Source of the DNA: Bacteroidota bacterium
GTDB lineage: Bacteria; Bacteroidota; Bacteroidia; Chitinophagales; UBA10324
Assembly (NCBI GenBank): GCA_018267315.1
Contig: JAFDYS010000011.1
Span: 13,363-71,127 of the forward strand
Length of the DNA: 57,765 bases
Direction of reading: 5' to 3'
A program made the position numbers and the translations under genes. Positions 36,957 through 45,278 of the stretch are shown piece by piece; the first letter of the stretch is position 1, and the number at the start of each line of letters is the position of its first letter. Under the pieces are notes generated by a model. The model did no database searches. It was not told the origin of the DNA and saw only the letters and a list, made by a program, of their open reading frames with translations.

Positions 36957-36986
36957 CAAATGTAAGGAGGTCAGTCCGAATTCAAA
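36957..36986 (-). promoter_or_regulatory. Bacteroidota-type promoter for the gene at 36236
   Basis: On the minus strand: TTTG (36986-36983), 18-base spacer, TACATTTG (36964-36957). Full -7 match and TTTG at -33. Transcription would start near 36952, giving a leader of about 36 bases. Confidence 0.7.
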
Positions 36987-37137
36987 CCGATTATATTGAT
37001 AAAATGGTAACAACATCGCCCTTACCGAAAGAATGCACTCCGGTTGTTTCTCTGCTTTCTTATCTAAAAATAAATTGAACCGGCAGCTTGCATTCCCATG
37101 TCACACTCGACAAACTATTCAAGTGTCCGGTTCTCTT

Positions 37138-37145
37138 TAGCTTTG
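37138..37145 (+). promoter_or_regulatory. -7 promoter element for the thioredoxin/TPR gene
   Basis: TAGCTTTG, a full TAnnTTTG match, 19 bases before ATG 37165. An imperfect inverted repeat GAACCGG (37077-37083)/CCGGTTC (37127-37133) lies directly upstream and could be an operator. Confidence 0.5.
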
Positions 37146-37164
37146 CTCACTGAAAAAAATCACG

Positions 37165-38319
37165 ATGCGCCACATAACACTGTTCCTGCTTTTCTGCGTG
37201 TGTTCAACCGCCTATTCACAGGTAAATTTTCAAACCCTCGACTGGCAGCAGGCCAAAGATCTTGCCGGAAAAGAAAACAAATATCTCCTCGTGGATTGCT
37301 TCACCACATGGTGCACCTGGTGCAAGGTGATGGATAAACAGACTTTTCCCGATGAAGAAGTTTCACGGTTCATGAATGATAACATGGTGGCCATCAAGAT
37401 TGACATGGAAAAAGGATTCGGCATTGAACTCGGACACAAGTTTCACATCACCGGCTATCCCACTTATCTGATACTAAATCCGAAAGGTGACCTCGTGAAA
37501 GTGAGTATCGGTTACCAGGAAGCCGCCCTGTTTTTAGCCATGCTCAAGGAAAGCACCGACCCTTCAAAGCAGAAAGCGCTGAACGGATATTCTCAGAAAA
37601 TTCCGGAGTCCTATCCTGATTTCCTCACCGCGTATTGGAAGGACAAGAACAACAAACCCGGTAATGAGCAAATCGCCGCATATCTTGATAAAGCAGAGAA
37701 CAAATTCTCGGAGGCCTATTGGGCGGTACTCTGCCGGTTCTATGGCATTGACAAAAAATATTTTCAGCAGATCGCTGATAAGAGGGAACGTTATCGCAGT
37801 TTATTCGGCACGGATGCAGTGAATGACGCACTGCAATCAGCACTCAACAAAGATTTTTCCAACGCTGTAAAAAACAAGGATGAAGAGATGCTCAATCAGT
37901 TCCTCAAACAAATGAATGACTATGAGCTGACCAGCGACCCTGAAACAGTTCTTTTTTACCGCCTGGCCTTCTACCAGCAAACTAAAGACTGGAAGAAACT
38001 GATGGAACAGATGGAAGCATACATCCGCATACATGGTGAAGGTGACGTGGCGCTCAACGAATACTGCTGGGCTATTTATGAACAATGCGATGACCCGGCT
38101 GTGGTGGAACGTGCTACCGCCATTATGAAGAGTGTGACAGCCGCTCATCCCATGTATGCCGAAACCGATACTTATGCTGCGCTCCTTTACAAATCAAAAA
38201 AGTATGACGAAGCGGAAGCCGCGGCGTTAAAGGCCATTGAGCTCGGCAAAGCCGATGGCAGTGATGTATCCTCCACGGAAGAGTTGCTGAAGAAAATCCG
38301 GGAAGCGAAACCGAAATAA
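37165..38319 (+). CDS. Exported thioredoxin-fold protein with TPR-like C-terminus
   Basis: 384 aa. Signal peptide 1-18 (ending AYSQ). Residues ~25-140 form a thioredoxin domain with the active pair Cys50 and Cys53 in TTWCTWCKVMD, the cis-Pro segment HITGYPTYLIL, and the DsbD-gamma/DUF255-like context VDCFTTWCTWC. Residues ~150-384 are alpha-helical tandem repeats (EAYIRIHGEGDVALNEYCWA, YDEAEAAALKAIELGKADG) like TPRs. Likely a periplasmic disulfide reductase or oxidase that binds a client through the repeats. Monocistronic and convergent with yitT. Confidence 0.88.
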   Translation: MRHITLFLLFCVCSTAYSQVNFQTLDWQQAKDLAGKENKYLLVDCFTTWCTWCKVMDKQTFPDEEVSRFMNDNMVAIKIDMEKGFGIELGHKFHITGYPTYLILNPKGDLVKVSIGYQEAALFLAMLKESTDPSKQKALNGYSQKIPESYPDFLTAYWKDKNNKPGNEQIAAYLDKAENKFSEAYWAVLCRFYGIDKKYFQQIADKRERYRSLFGTDAVNDALQSALNKDFSNAVKNKDEEMLNQFLKQMNDYELTSDPETVLFYRLAFYQQTKDWKKLMEQMEAYIRIHGEGDVALNEYCWAIYEQCDDPAVVERATAIMKSVTAAHPMYAETDTYAALLYKSKKYDEAEAAALKAIELGKADGSDVSSTEELLKKIREAKPK

Positions 38320-38344
38320 TTCACGCGCCGAAGAGAAGTAAGCA

Positions 38345-39229
38345 TCACTTGGAATGCGGACGGCGTTTCACCAGTCCGCCCTGAATATCCTTCAGACTAT
38401 TCATCACCACGAAGGCATTCGGATCAATCTTCTGTATTTCTGAATTCAGTTTACTGATCTCAAGCCGCGTTATGGCCGTGAACAGAATTTCAATATCGCG
38501 CGTATGGCCGGTTTTGCCAAATCCGCGTTTCCCGGTGTACACTGTAATGCCGCGGCCCAATTTTTCCACGATCATTTTCCTGATCTCTTCGCTGTGCACT
38601 GAAACGATGGTAATGCCGGTGTATTCCTCAATACCTTCAATCACGAAGTCAACCGTTCGGGATGCAGCGAGGTATGTGATCATGGAATAGAGCGCCGAAT
38701 CTATGGAAAGAAAATAAGCTGCAGCAGAGAAGATCATGAGGTTTACCAGGGTGATGATGTCGCCCATCGTAGTGCGAAACCGCCGGCTCAGGTAGAGGGC
38801 GAGAATTTCAGTGCCGTCAATCACGCAGCCGCTTCTCACCGCCAACCCGATACCTGCCCCGAGAAAGAATCCGCCGAACGCCGCCACAAGCAACTTATCG
38901 TGGGTGACTTCAGGAAAGTGAACCGTTGCCACTACAATGGCCAAGCCGAGGATGGCCAGGGACGTTTTAATGGCAAAGCGAACACCAATAAGCCGGGTGC
39001 CCATGAGAATAAATGGCAGGTTTACGAGAACCAGGAAAACGGGCAGCGAAAGTGGCGTGAGTTCAGAAAGCAACAATGAAATACCGGTGGCGCCGCCATC
39101 AATAAATTTGTTGGGGAGCAAAAAACTTTCCAGCCCGAATGCTGCCGAAAATATCCCAAGGATTGTCAGGACAATATCTCTGAATAATTTGAGCGCTGTA
39201 AGTTTCAACTCACGAAACGCCTTAGCCAT
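38345..39229 (-). CDS. YitT family membrane protein
   Basis: 294 aa from ATG 39229 (MAKAFRELKLTALKLFRDIV); an ATG at 39322 would add 31 mostly polar residues. Six membrane segments (DIVLTILGIFSAAFGLESFL; GGFFLGAGIGLAVRSGCVID) form the DUF161 domain, with the diagnostic GGATGISLLLSEL and GSDGGTEILALYLS-type stretch. Residues ~210-294 are the cytoplasmic DUF2179 domain (IVSVHSEEIRKMIVEKLGRG). The function of YitT proteins is not established. Confidence 0.9.
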   Translation of the reverse strand: MAKAFRELKLTALKLFRDIVLTILGIFSAAFGLESFLLPNKFIDGGATGISLLLSELTPLSLPVFLVLVNLPFILMGTRLIGVRFAIKTSLAILGLAIVVATVHFPEVTHDKLLVAAFGGFFLGAGIGLAVRSGCVIDGTEILALYLSRRFRTTMGDIITLVNLMIFSAAAYFLSIDSALYSMITYLAASRTVDFVIEGIEEYTGITIVSVHSEEIRKMIVEKLGRGITVYTGKRGFGKTGHTRDIEILFTAITRLEISKLNSEIQKIDPNAFVVMNSLKDIQGGLVKRRPHSK

Positions 39230-39485
39230 GGTATAGTGACTATGAAAGTCCGTGGGCCCTTTGTCACCATTTTTCTTTTTTTTCAGGGCCTGGGCGAATA
39301 TGCCGGAAAAGAAAGGGTTCATGTTTTGGCTTCTGATTTTACTATTAGAAAAATCCGACTGATTCCATGCCGTTAAACTGCACAGGCAGTCATTGATATT
39401 TATTCACCTGACTCAGGATTGGTTAAAAATAGTTGTGCACCGGCACTGTTCCAAAACAATGGAATGAAGTTTCAAAGCGGAAGAT

Positions 39486-39493
39486 TACATTTG
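39486..39493 (+). promoter_or_regulatory. -7 promoter element for the 52-aa membrane protein
   Basis: TACATTTG, a full TAnnTTTG match, 22 bases upstream of ATG 39516. It supports the small gene that follows. The -33 box is not evident. Confidence 0.45.
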
Positions 39494-39515
39494 CACCATT
39501 CTCACAGCAACCTCT

Positions 39516-39674
39516 ATGGAAGAAACAAAAAAGAAATCCCGGAAACTCTGGTACTTTCTCGCCTTTGTATCTATTTGCGCCATGATCGCCATGTTCCAGT
39601 TCAAACCGGAATGGAGTTGGGTCACGTTTCCGTTTGTCGGCACTTTCGTAGCCGGTTCAATGGATGTATTGTAG
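39516..39674 (+). CDS. Small single-pass membrane protein (52 aa)
   Basis: 52 aa: MEETKKKSRKLWYFL, one membrane segment (YFLAFVSICAMIAMF), a turn FKPEWSWV, a second short hydrophobic part (TFPFVGTFVAGSMDVL) and TAG at 39672-39674. The charged start followed by aromatic-flanked hydrophobic sequence is typical of real membrane peptides, and the gene has a -7 box at 39486 and convergent spacing (23 bases) to the UbiA-like gene. Not a family I recognise. A longer frame over the same bases (39419-39703) is a different, less protein-like frame. Confidence 0.6.
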   Translation: MEETKKKSRKLWYFLAFVSICAMIAMFQFKPEWSWVTFPFVGTFVAGSMDVL

Positions 39675-39697
39675 GATCAATTCCGATCCAATCAATC

Positions 39698-40582
39698 TCA
39701 TAGGAGTGACATTGCTGCGATCAGCATGAATTGAACAATCATCATTCCGTCCACGATGTACATATAGTAGTAATCGCTTTTACGGGGCGCAGTTTTACTC
39801 ACAGCATAAAATGTAAGCCCGATGCTCACGAGCATGGCCGCGGCAATCCAGGGCAGCCAGTAAAGAAGAAGCAGGTGACTTAAGGACACAAAAACAAAAG
39901 CACCGCTTAGGATTCTGTAAAGGCGAAAGGTTGCCTCTTGTCCATAAACAACAGGAATCGTTTTCACGCCATCGCGCGCGTCAAACACCACGTCGCGTGC
40001 ATCGAAGCAGAGCGCCAGAATGAAAATGAAAATCGCCCGCTCGATGAGTACCATCCAAATCCTGAAATCAAGCCAATACAATCCCGCATTAAGCGCAGGC
40101 AGCAACGCAGTGGTCACACTCCAAACCAGAGTAATGAGAAAGGCCTTGCTGAACCACAGGTTACGTAATCGTTCAAATCGTTTCCCGTGTTTTACCAGCG
40201 GTATCTCATAAAATACAGCGACCGCACCGAGAGGAATGAAAATCAATCCCACGGATGCCGGCAATTGAAAAAAGAAAAAACCCATGCCGCCGATGCCGAT
40301 GATGATAAGCATGAGAAGGGTGAACTGATGCTTGGCCGCCCAGCCGGTGATCTCCCCGCGGTCTTCCGGCTTGATACGCCGAACGCCCATTAGCCGGTGG
40401 AAATTGTACAAGGCAAGCGTGGCAAAAAAAATAAAGAAGAAAAGCCCGTCAAATTTTAAAGGCATCTCGAGAATCAGGTAAGTCTCCAGTGCTAGCGAGG
40501 CAGCGCAGAGCGAGATAAAGAAGTTTCCGAAGATGACCGGATCGGCAATAAGTCGCACAACTTTCCTCAGGTCTTCGTTCAT
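39698..40582 (-). CDS. UbiA-superfamily membrane prenyltransferase homologue
   Basis: 294 aa with about nine membrane segments. The second Asp-rich motif is preserved: FDARDVVFDARDGVKTIPVV (near 192-212), as in UbiA/MenA enzymes that prenylate aromatic rings. The first Asp-rich motif (NDxxDxxxD) is replaced by ALYNFHRLMGVRR, so the usual Mg-diphosphate site on that side is altered. Relatives with LYNFHR occur in Bacteroidota, and whether they are prenyltransferases is unclear. No quinone or carotenoid genes adjoin. Confidence 0.82.
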   Translation of the reverse strand: MNEDLRKVVRLIADPVIFGNFFISLCAASLALETYLILEMPLKFDGLFFFIFFATLALYNFHRLMGVRRIKPEDRGEITGWAAKHQFTLLMLIIIGIGGMGFFFFQLPASVGLIFIPLGAVAVFYEIPLVKHGKRFERLRNLWFSKAFLITLVWSVTTALLPALNAGLYWLDFRIWMVLIERAIFIFILALCFDARDVVFDARDGVKTIPVVYGQEATFRLYRILSGAFVFVSLSHLLLLYWLPWIAAAMLVSIGLTFYAVSKTAPRKSDYYYMYIVDGMMIVQFMLIAAMSLL

Positions 40583-40692
40583 GCTGCAGCTAATCGTTTG
40601 AAGTATTCATCAATGAACATTCAGGAAAATTTCAATCAACTGCCCGGGAAGCGCCACATTCATTTACAATGCCCTGCCTGAAACCCATGCTA

Positions 40693-42234
40693 TCAAAGCG
40701 GAATGTTGGTGTGTCGTTTTCTAGGAAGCTGCTCCGCTTTGTTTTGTAACATCTCGAAGGCGCGAATCAGCTTGGTGCGTGTTATTTCAGGGTGAATCAC
40801 TTCATCCACGAATCCGCGGGCTGCAGCGCCATAAGGGTGGGCGAATTTCTCAGTGAATTCATCCACCTTTTCCTGCAGCTTTTTCTCCGGATCGGCCGCT
40901 GACTGAATTTCTTTTCTGAAAATTATTTCAGCGGCTCCCTTGGCGCCCATCACGGCAATTTCCGCAGTCGGCCAGGCAAAGTTCATGTCCGCGCCGATGT
41001 GCTTCGAGTTCATCACACAATACGCCCCGCCATACGCTTTGCGTGTGATCACGGTGATCTTGGGTACTGTTGCTTCGCAAAAAGCAAAGAGCAGCTTGGC
41101 TCCGTTGCTGATAATGCCATTCCATTCCTGATCTGTTCCCGGCATAAAACCCGGCACATCTTCCAATACCAGCAGCGGCACATTGAAGGCGTCGCAAAAG
41201 CGCACGAACCGTGCTCCTTTGGCCGAACTCTTGATGTCAAGCACTCCGGCCAATACAGAGGGCTGATTGGCTACCACCCCAATGCTGCGGCCGGCAATGC
41301 GCGCGAAACCCACCACGATGTTTTCCGCAAAGTTTTCATGCACTTCAAAAAAACTATCCTGATCCACCAGTTCGCGGATCACTTCTTTCATGTCATACGG
41401 CTGATTGGGATTCTGCGGAATGAAGTTGGCAAGCTTTGGCCGAGACTCGTCTTTCGGTTCATAGTCATACACCGGAGCGATTTCTTCGCAGTTCTGCGGA
41501 ATGTAGCTGAGCAATTGCTTGATGCGTGCCAGGCAGTCCGCTTCATTCGCGGCTACAAAATGTGTAACGCCTGACTTGGTGGCATGCGTCATCGCGCCGC
41601 CGAGCTCTTCAAATGTGACTTCTTCATGCGTAACAGTTTTCACCACATTCGGGCCGGTGACAAACATGTAGGAAGTATTTTCCACCATCAGAACGAAATC
41701 GGTGATGGCTGGTGAATACACCGCGCCGCCGGCACAGGGTCCCATGATCGCTGATATCTGCGGCACCACTCCGCTGGCAATCGTATTCCGGTAAAATATA
41801 TCTGCATACCCGCCCAGCGATTCCACACCTTCCTGGATGCGGGCGCCGCCGCTGTCATTTAAGCCGATGATGGGCGCACCGTTCTTCATGGCCATATCCA
41901 TGATGCGCACAATTTTTTCAGCGTGTGTTTCTGAAAGTGAACCTCCGAAAACGGTGAAGTCCTGTGAGAAAATGTAAACCAGTCTTCCGTTGATGGTGCC
42001 GTAGCCGGTGATTACCCCGTCGCCGGGATATTTTTCTTTGTCCATCCCGAAGTTGAGCGCCCGGTGCAATACGAGGTCGCCGATTTCTTCGAACGATCCC
42101 TCATCAAGCAACAGGTGAATTCTTTCACGTGCGGTTAGCTTTCCTTTCTTATGCTGATCAGCCACTCTTTTTGCGCCGCCGCCTGCCAGCGATTGCTCCC
42201 GTAGCTCTTCCAGCGTCTGCACTTTGTCTTTCAT
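40693..42234 (-). CDS. Acyl-CoA carboxylase beta subunit (propionyl-CoA carboxylase / methylmalonyl-CoA decarboxylase alpha)
   Basis: 513 aa carboxyltransferase. Crotonase-like halves with the oxyanion-hole stretches [20 protein letters not shown] / [19 protein letters not shown] and [20 protein letters not shown]-terminal [20 protein letters not shown] and '[20 protein letters not shown]' are the standard end. It transfers a carboxyl group between biotin and propionyl-CoA, as PccB, or in the reverse decarboxylase role as MmdA; the biotin-carrier and carboxylase subunits are not in the window, so direction is undecided. Cytoplasmic. Confidence 0.93.
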   Translation of the reverse strand: MKDKVQTLEELREQSLAGGGAKRVADQHKKGKLTARERIHLLLDEGSFEEIGDLVLHRALNFGMDKEKYPGDGVITGYGTINGRLVYIFSQDFTVFGGSLSETHAEKIVRIMDMAMKNGAPIIGLNDSGGARIQEGVESLGGYADIFYRNTIASGVVPQISAIMGPCAGGAVYSPAITDFVLMVENTSYMFVTGPNVVKTVTHEEVTFEELGGAMTHATKSGVTHFVAANEADCLARIKQLLSYIPQNCEEIAPVYDYEPKDESRPKLANFIPQNPNQPYDMKEVIRELVDQDSFFEVHENFAENIVVGFARIAGRSIGVVANQPSVLAGVLDIKSSAKGARFVRFCDAFNVPLLVLEDVPGFMPGTDQEWNGIISNGAKLLFAFCEATVPKITVITRKAYGGAYCVMNSKHIGADMNFAWPTAEIAVMGAKGAAEIIFRKEIQSAADPEKKLQEKVDEFTEKFAHPYGAAARGFVDEVIHPEITRTKLIRAFEMLQNKAEQLPRKRHTNIPL

Positions 42235-42292
42235 TTTTTGAAGGATTGGTTATTGAAATGTTTCGGTTGCTCGCTAAGATAGTATTACTCCG

Positions 42293-42323
42293 TTTCCTGA
42301 AACGAATTCGAAATTTATTTTTG
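42293..42323 (+). promoter_or_regulatory. Promoter for the DUF1572/DinB gene
   Basis: TTTC at 42293-42296, 19-base spacer, TATTTTTG at 42316-42323 (full -7 match). It lies 18 bases before ATG 42342 and fixes that start. Confidence 0.6.
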
Positions 42324-42341
42324 CAGCAGAAAACATCCGCT

Positions 42342-42854
42342 ATGTTGCAGTCATTCTTTGCAGGCCATTTTGAAACAGCCCTCATTCAGCTGAAGAACGA
42401 AATGAACAGTTATACGCATAAAGAAAATGTGTGGAAGCTGGAAGGTCAAATCAAAAACTCAGGCGGTACGCTCTGCCTTCATTTGCTCGGCAACCTCAAT
42501 CATTTTATCGGTGCCGTGCTGGGCAACAGCGGGTATGTGCGGCAGCGCGAACACGAGTTTGCCGACCGGAATGTTCCCACCGGACAACTCATGAAAGAGA
42601 TTGATGAACTCATTTACCGGGTGAAGACTATCATCTCCGGTCTTACTGATGAGCAGTTGAACGGCCCTTATCCTCTCAATGATGGCAAGATGTGGAAGAC
42701 CACAAGCGACCGGCTCATGCAACTGCTTTCACATTTAAATTATCACCTCGGGCAGATTAATTACCACCGCCGGATGATTGAACAGCCGGTGAGTTTACCT
42801 GCTGATGTGGAGCAACTGGCGCAGCCCAATCGTTCGTCGGAAGCGGTGAGGTAG
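42342..42854 (+). CDS. DUF1572/DinB-fold protein
   Basis: 170 aa from ATG 42342; the frame upstream to 42129 overlaps the carboxylase gene and the promoter, so it is not translated. Four-helix bundle with metal-ligand histidines: 'LCLHLLGNLNHFIGAVLGNS' and 'LLSHLNYHLGQINYHRRMIE'. Distinct from the DinB protein at 32532 (little similarity beyond the fold). Enzymatic role unknown. Converges with the MATE gene with a 2-base gap. Confidence 0.8.
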   Translation: MLQSFFAGHFETALIQLKNEMNSYTHKENVWKLEGQIKNSGGTLCLHLLGNLNHFIGAVLGNSGYVRQREHEFADRNVPTGQLMKEIDELIYRVKTIISGLTDEQLNGPYPLNDGKMWKTTSDRLMQLLSHLNYHLGQINYHRRMIEQPVSLPADVEQLAQPNRSSEAVR

Positions 42855-42856
42855 TG

Positions 42857-44185
42857 TCAGACCTGCTTCGTTCTCCAGTTACCATAACGCAGGTATGCGG
42901 CACACAGAGAAAATGCCACAATCCAATACAATACCTCTGCCATCCAGATCACCGGCAGTTCAAGTTGAAATTTTACGGCCGTGAAATACACATACACCAG
43001 GTAAAACACAATGCATACCACTTCGATCAGGAAGGATATGTTTGTGGCGCCCGTTCCGCTCACAGCAAACACACAGAGTATGGAGAATGAAAACAGCGAG
43101 GTGGCCATCACCACCACCGGCAATGTTGAATAGCTGGCCGTAATGAGTTCCCGATCATTGGTGAAAATGGAAAGCAGCGATGACGGCGCGATAAAAACCG
43201 CTGCTGCAAATATGGCCGCAAACGATATACTCAGCACCGAAATTTTTTTGATGAGCGGAATGACTTCCTGATGATTCTTCTGACCCATCAGGTTGCTCAC
43301 CATGGAGTTGGTGGTGGATGCAAGCGCCCAAACCGGAACACCATAAAGGGTGTACAAACTTCTGATGAGATTGGAAACAGCAAGCGGCCGCGAACCCAAA
43401 TGTTCAATGGCCAGGAAAAAGACATACCACGATCCCACACTGATCATTTGCTGAAACACCAATGGCGCGGATAATTTCATGAGCTGACCGGCGATGGCGA
43501 ATTTTATTCGTTCAAATTCAAACATGCGGTAATGATGTTTGAACCGCTTCCTGTAGAGATAAATCAAAATGACGATGGTGACTGAAATTTCAGCCAGCGT
43601 GGAAGCGAGGCCCGCCCCGGCAATTTCCATTCGCGGAAAGCCAAGCTTACCGAAAACCAAAACAGACAGAAAGAAAATATTCACCACAACCATGACACCG
43701 GTAGTCCACGTAGTGACCCGGGTGTTGCCGATGCCGATGAAGAAAGACATAAAGAGAGAATTCAGTAAGCCGAACACGATACCATATGACCGGTAATTCA
43801 AAAAATGCACGGCGCGAAGGCGTACTTCTTCAGAATGAACAATGAGCCCCATGGCTTCACCGGAGAAAAAACGAAACATCAAGAATGCCATCACACCGAA
43901 TGCGAGAATGATGTAGAGCTGCTGATCCACAATTTCACCGATGGCGCCTTCGCGATGTTCGCCTTTTCTGCGCGCCACCACCACCTGCATGCCGGTATTC
44001 ATGGCATACCCGATCATGAACATGAGGAAATAGAAAATGCCTCCCATGGCACTGGCACCCAGATCATATTCACTTACTCGTCCGATGAAGGCCGTATCTA
44101 CCAGGTAGATCACATTCTGCCCGAGAGAGCCGAGCATGATTGGCCAGGCAATATTGATGATGTTGCGGTAGGAGGTGAACTTCAT
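42857..44185 (-). CDS. MATE family efflux transporter
   Basis: 442 aa, 12 membrane segments in two six-helix halves (IAWPIMLGSLGQNVIYLVDT; NLIRSLYTLYGVPVWALAST). MATE proteins export cationic compounds with Na+ or H+. N-terminal region is MatE-type with the typical GxxxQxxxxxxDxxFIGRxS pattern. The start codon is 3 bases downstream of the T-run of the tRNA-His terminator (44188-44216), so expression may depend on read-through or on a promoter I cannot identify. Confidence 0.9.
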   Translation of the reverse strand: MKFTSYRNIINIAWPIMLGSLGQNVIYLVDTAFIGRVSEYDLGASAMGGIFYFLMFMIGYAMNTGMQVVVARRKGEHREGAIGEIVDQQLYIILAFGVMAFLMFRFFSGEAMGLIVHSEEVRLRAVHFLNYRSYGIVFGLLNSLFMSFFIGIGNTRVTTWTTGVMVVVNIFFLSVLVFGKLGFPRMEIAGAGLASTLAEISVTIVILIYLYRKRFKHHYRMFEFERIKFAIAGQLMKLSAPLVFQQMISVGSWYVFFLAIEHLGSRPLAVSNLIRSLYTLYGVPVWALASTTNSMVSNLMGQKNHQEVIPLIKKISVLSISFAAIFAAAVFIAPSSLLSIFTNDRELITASYSTLPVVVMATSLFSFSILCVFAVSGTGATNISFLIEVVCIVFYLVYVYFTAVKFQLELPVIWMAEVLYWIVAFSLCAAYLRYGNWRTKQV

Positions 44186-44187
44186 CT

Positions 44188-44216
44188 TGAAAAAAGAAAG
44201 GCCGCTTCCGCGGCCT
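44188..44216 (-). terminator. Rho-independent terminator after tRNA-His
   Basis: On the minus strand AGGCCGC, GGAA loop, GCGGCCT (44216-44199) followed by TTCTTTTTTC. A 7-bp perfect GC stem. It ends the tRNA transcript just before the MATE start codon. Confidence 0.85.
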
Positions 44217-44225
44217 CTTTATGTG

Positions 44226-44300
44226 GGTGGATGATGGGACTTGAACCCACGACCCCCAGATCCACAATCTGGTGCTCTAACCAGCTGAGCTACAACCACC
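44226..44300 (-). tRNA. tRNA-His (GTG anticodon)
   Basis: 75 nt on the minus strand, including the extra 5' G (44300) that tRNA-His carries at -1, paired with C73 (44226). D stem GCTC/GAGC, anticodon stem CCAGA/TCTGG around the loop TTGTGGA with anticodon GTG, T stem GTGGG/CCCAT with loop TTCAAGT. CCA is not encoded. The acceptor stem GTGGTTG/CATCCAC has one U-U mismatch at 5-68. Confidence 0.95.
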
Positions 44301-44343
44301 GTATTACTTCCGATCGCATCACTTCGATTCGCCGAAAGAGGTG

Positions 44344-44374
44344 CAAAAATAATCTCAATTCATTTCGGAACAAT
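44344..44374 (-). promoter_or_regulatory. Promoter for tRNA-His
   Basis: On the minus strand ATTG (44374-44371), 19 bases, TATTTTTG (44351-44344). Full -7 match and three of four -33 bases. It lies over the 3' end of the DUF4249 gene, and starts transcription near 44340, 40 bases before the tRNA. Confidence 0.65.
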
Positions 44375-45274
44375 CAATGATTTGTAAGTAGGCGCATACC
44401 CGCCCCAGATTCCGAGGCCGCCATTGATGTTTCCCTGTACAAAAACCGGAGTGGCAAATGGATTTCCCTGTCCGTTGATTTCGGATTCAAGCGTTCTCCA
44501 GAAATCATATTGCGCACGGTCAATTCCATACCAGCCGACCCCGATGGTATCACCGCGTTGGAAGAGTCCATAGTTATTGAATAAATCAGAGTCAGAACGA
44601 TTCACGCCGCGGTCAAGAGTGAAGTTGAAAGTGGTGCCGTTCACCAGGTCATCGGAGAATGTGGAATAGTAGCCGGGATAGAAAGGTTCGGAATTCACTT
44701 TCGTGAAATAACGAACATAATTCCCCGGTGCTGTCGGATCGCTGTACCGGCACACGAGCCGGATGAGTGTGTCATCAGGATTCTCGCTGCTGGCCGGTTG
44801 CCACCACACTGAATCAAGTGGATTGGCTTTCGGGATTGTGGTAACCGAGGTGAGCGTTTTTCCTTCGGCCTGCACTGTGAGGGTATATGTTTTTTCTTCC
44901 TGCCCGATAATTCCAAAACCGATGTATGCTGAAACGGTAACTCCTGCGGTATCAAAAAAGAGTTCGGTAAGTGTATCGGTAATCGTTCCGTCAGAAACTA
45001 TCACCACGGCATCATGCACGAAGAAGTTGGCGATGGAATCAAGATAGAAAGTGGAATAGAAATCAGAATTCTTGCTCAACAGCACATAGGGCGGTTGACC
45101 TGTGGAAATATGTCCTTCAACCACCAGTTTTTCTTGTGCCGGAGGAAGGTTGATTGTAATATCCTTTGTACAACTTGCCAGTATGAACACAGCGGCGAGG
45201 CAACATATCATGATCCATTCCGCGGTTGACCCGTGTTGCACAAATTCCCTCTTGCTTTTTACGTCGTCGTTCAT
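44360..45274 (-). CDS. DUF4249 lipoprotein
   Basis: 304 aa. An N-terminal anchor with lipobox LASC (Cys35, preceded by IMICCLAAVFILA) makes it a lipoprotein. The family signature follows: ITINLPPAQEKLVVEGHIST, GQPPYVLLSKNSDF, LTVQAEGKTLTSVTTIPKAN. DUF4249 proteins sit next to TonB-dependent receptors in Bacteroidota and are probably surface lipoproteins that help bind or deliver a ligand; that is inference from gene pairing. It lies 4 bases downstream of the receptor gene. Confidence 0.9.
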   Translation of the reverse strand: MNDDVKSKREFVQHGSTAEWIMICCLAAVFILASCTKDITINLPPAQEKLVVEGHISTGQPPYVLLSKNSDFYSTFYLDSIANFFVHDAVVIVSDGTITDTLTELFFDTAGVTVSAYIGFGIIGQEEKTYTLTVQAEGKTLTSVTTIPKANPLDSVWWQPASSENPDDTLIRLVCRYSDPTAPGNYVRYFTKVNSEPFYPGYYSTFSDDLVNGTTFNFTLDRGVNRSDSDLFNNYGLFQRGDTIGVGWYGIDRAQYDFWRTLESEINGQGNPFATPVFVQGNINGGLGIWGGYAPTYKSLIVPK

Positions 45275-45278
45275 TTGT

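Noticed and set aside
39419..39703. 94-residue plus-strand frame between yitT and the UbiA-like gene
   Set aside because: Non-protein-like composition; the 52-aa gene in another frame of the same bases has a start, promoter and membrane segment.
42129..42341. Extended start of the DUF1572/DinB gene
   Set aside because: It overlaps the carboxylase gene and a full-consensus promoter; the ATG at 42342 begins the conserved helix.
43805..44380. 191-residue plus-strand frame across the MATE start and tRNA-His
   Set aside because: It runs through the terminator and the tRNA, which are better supported on the other strand.
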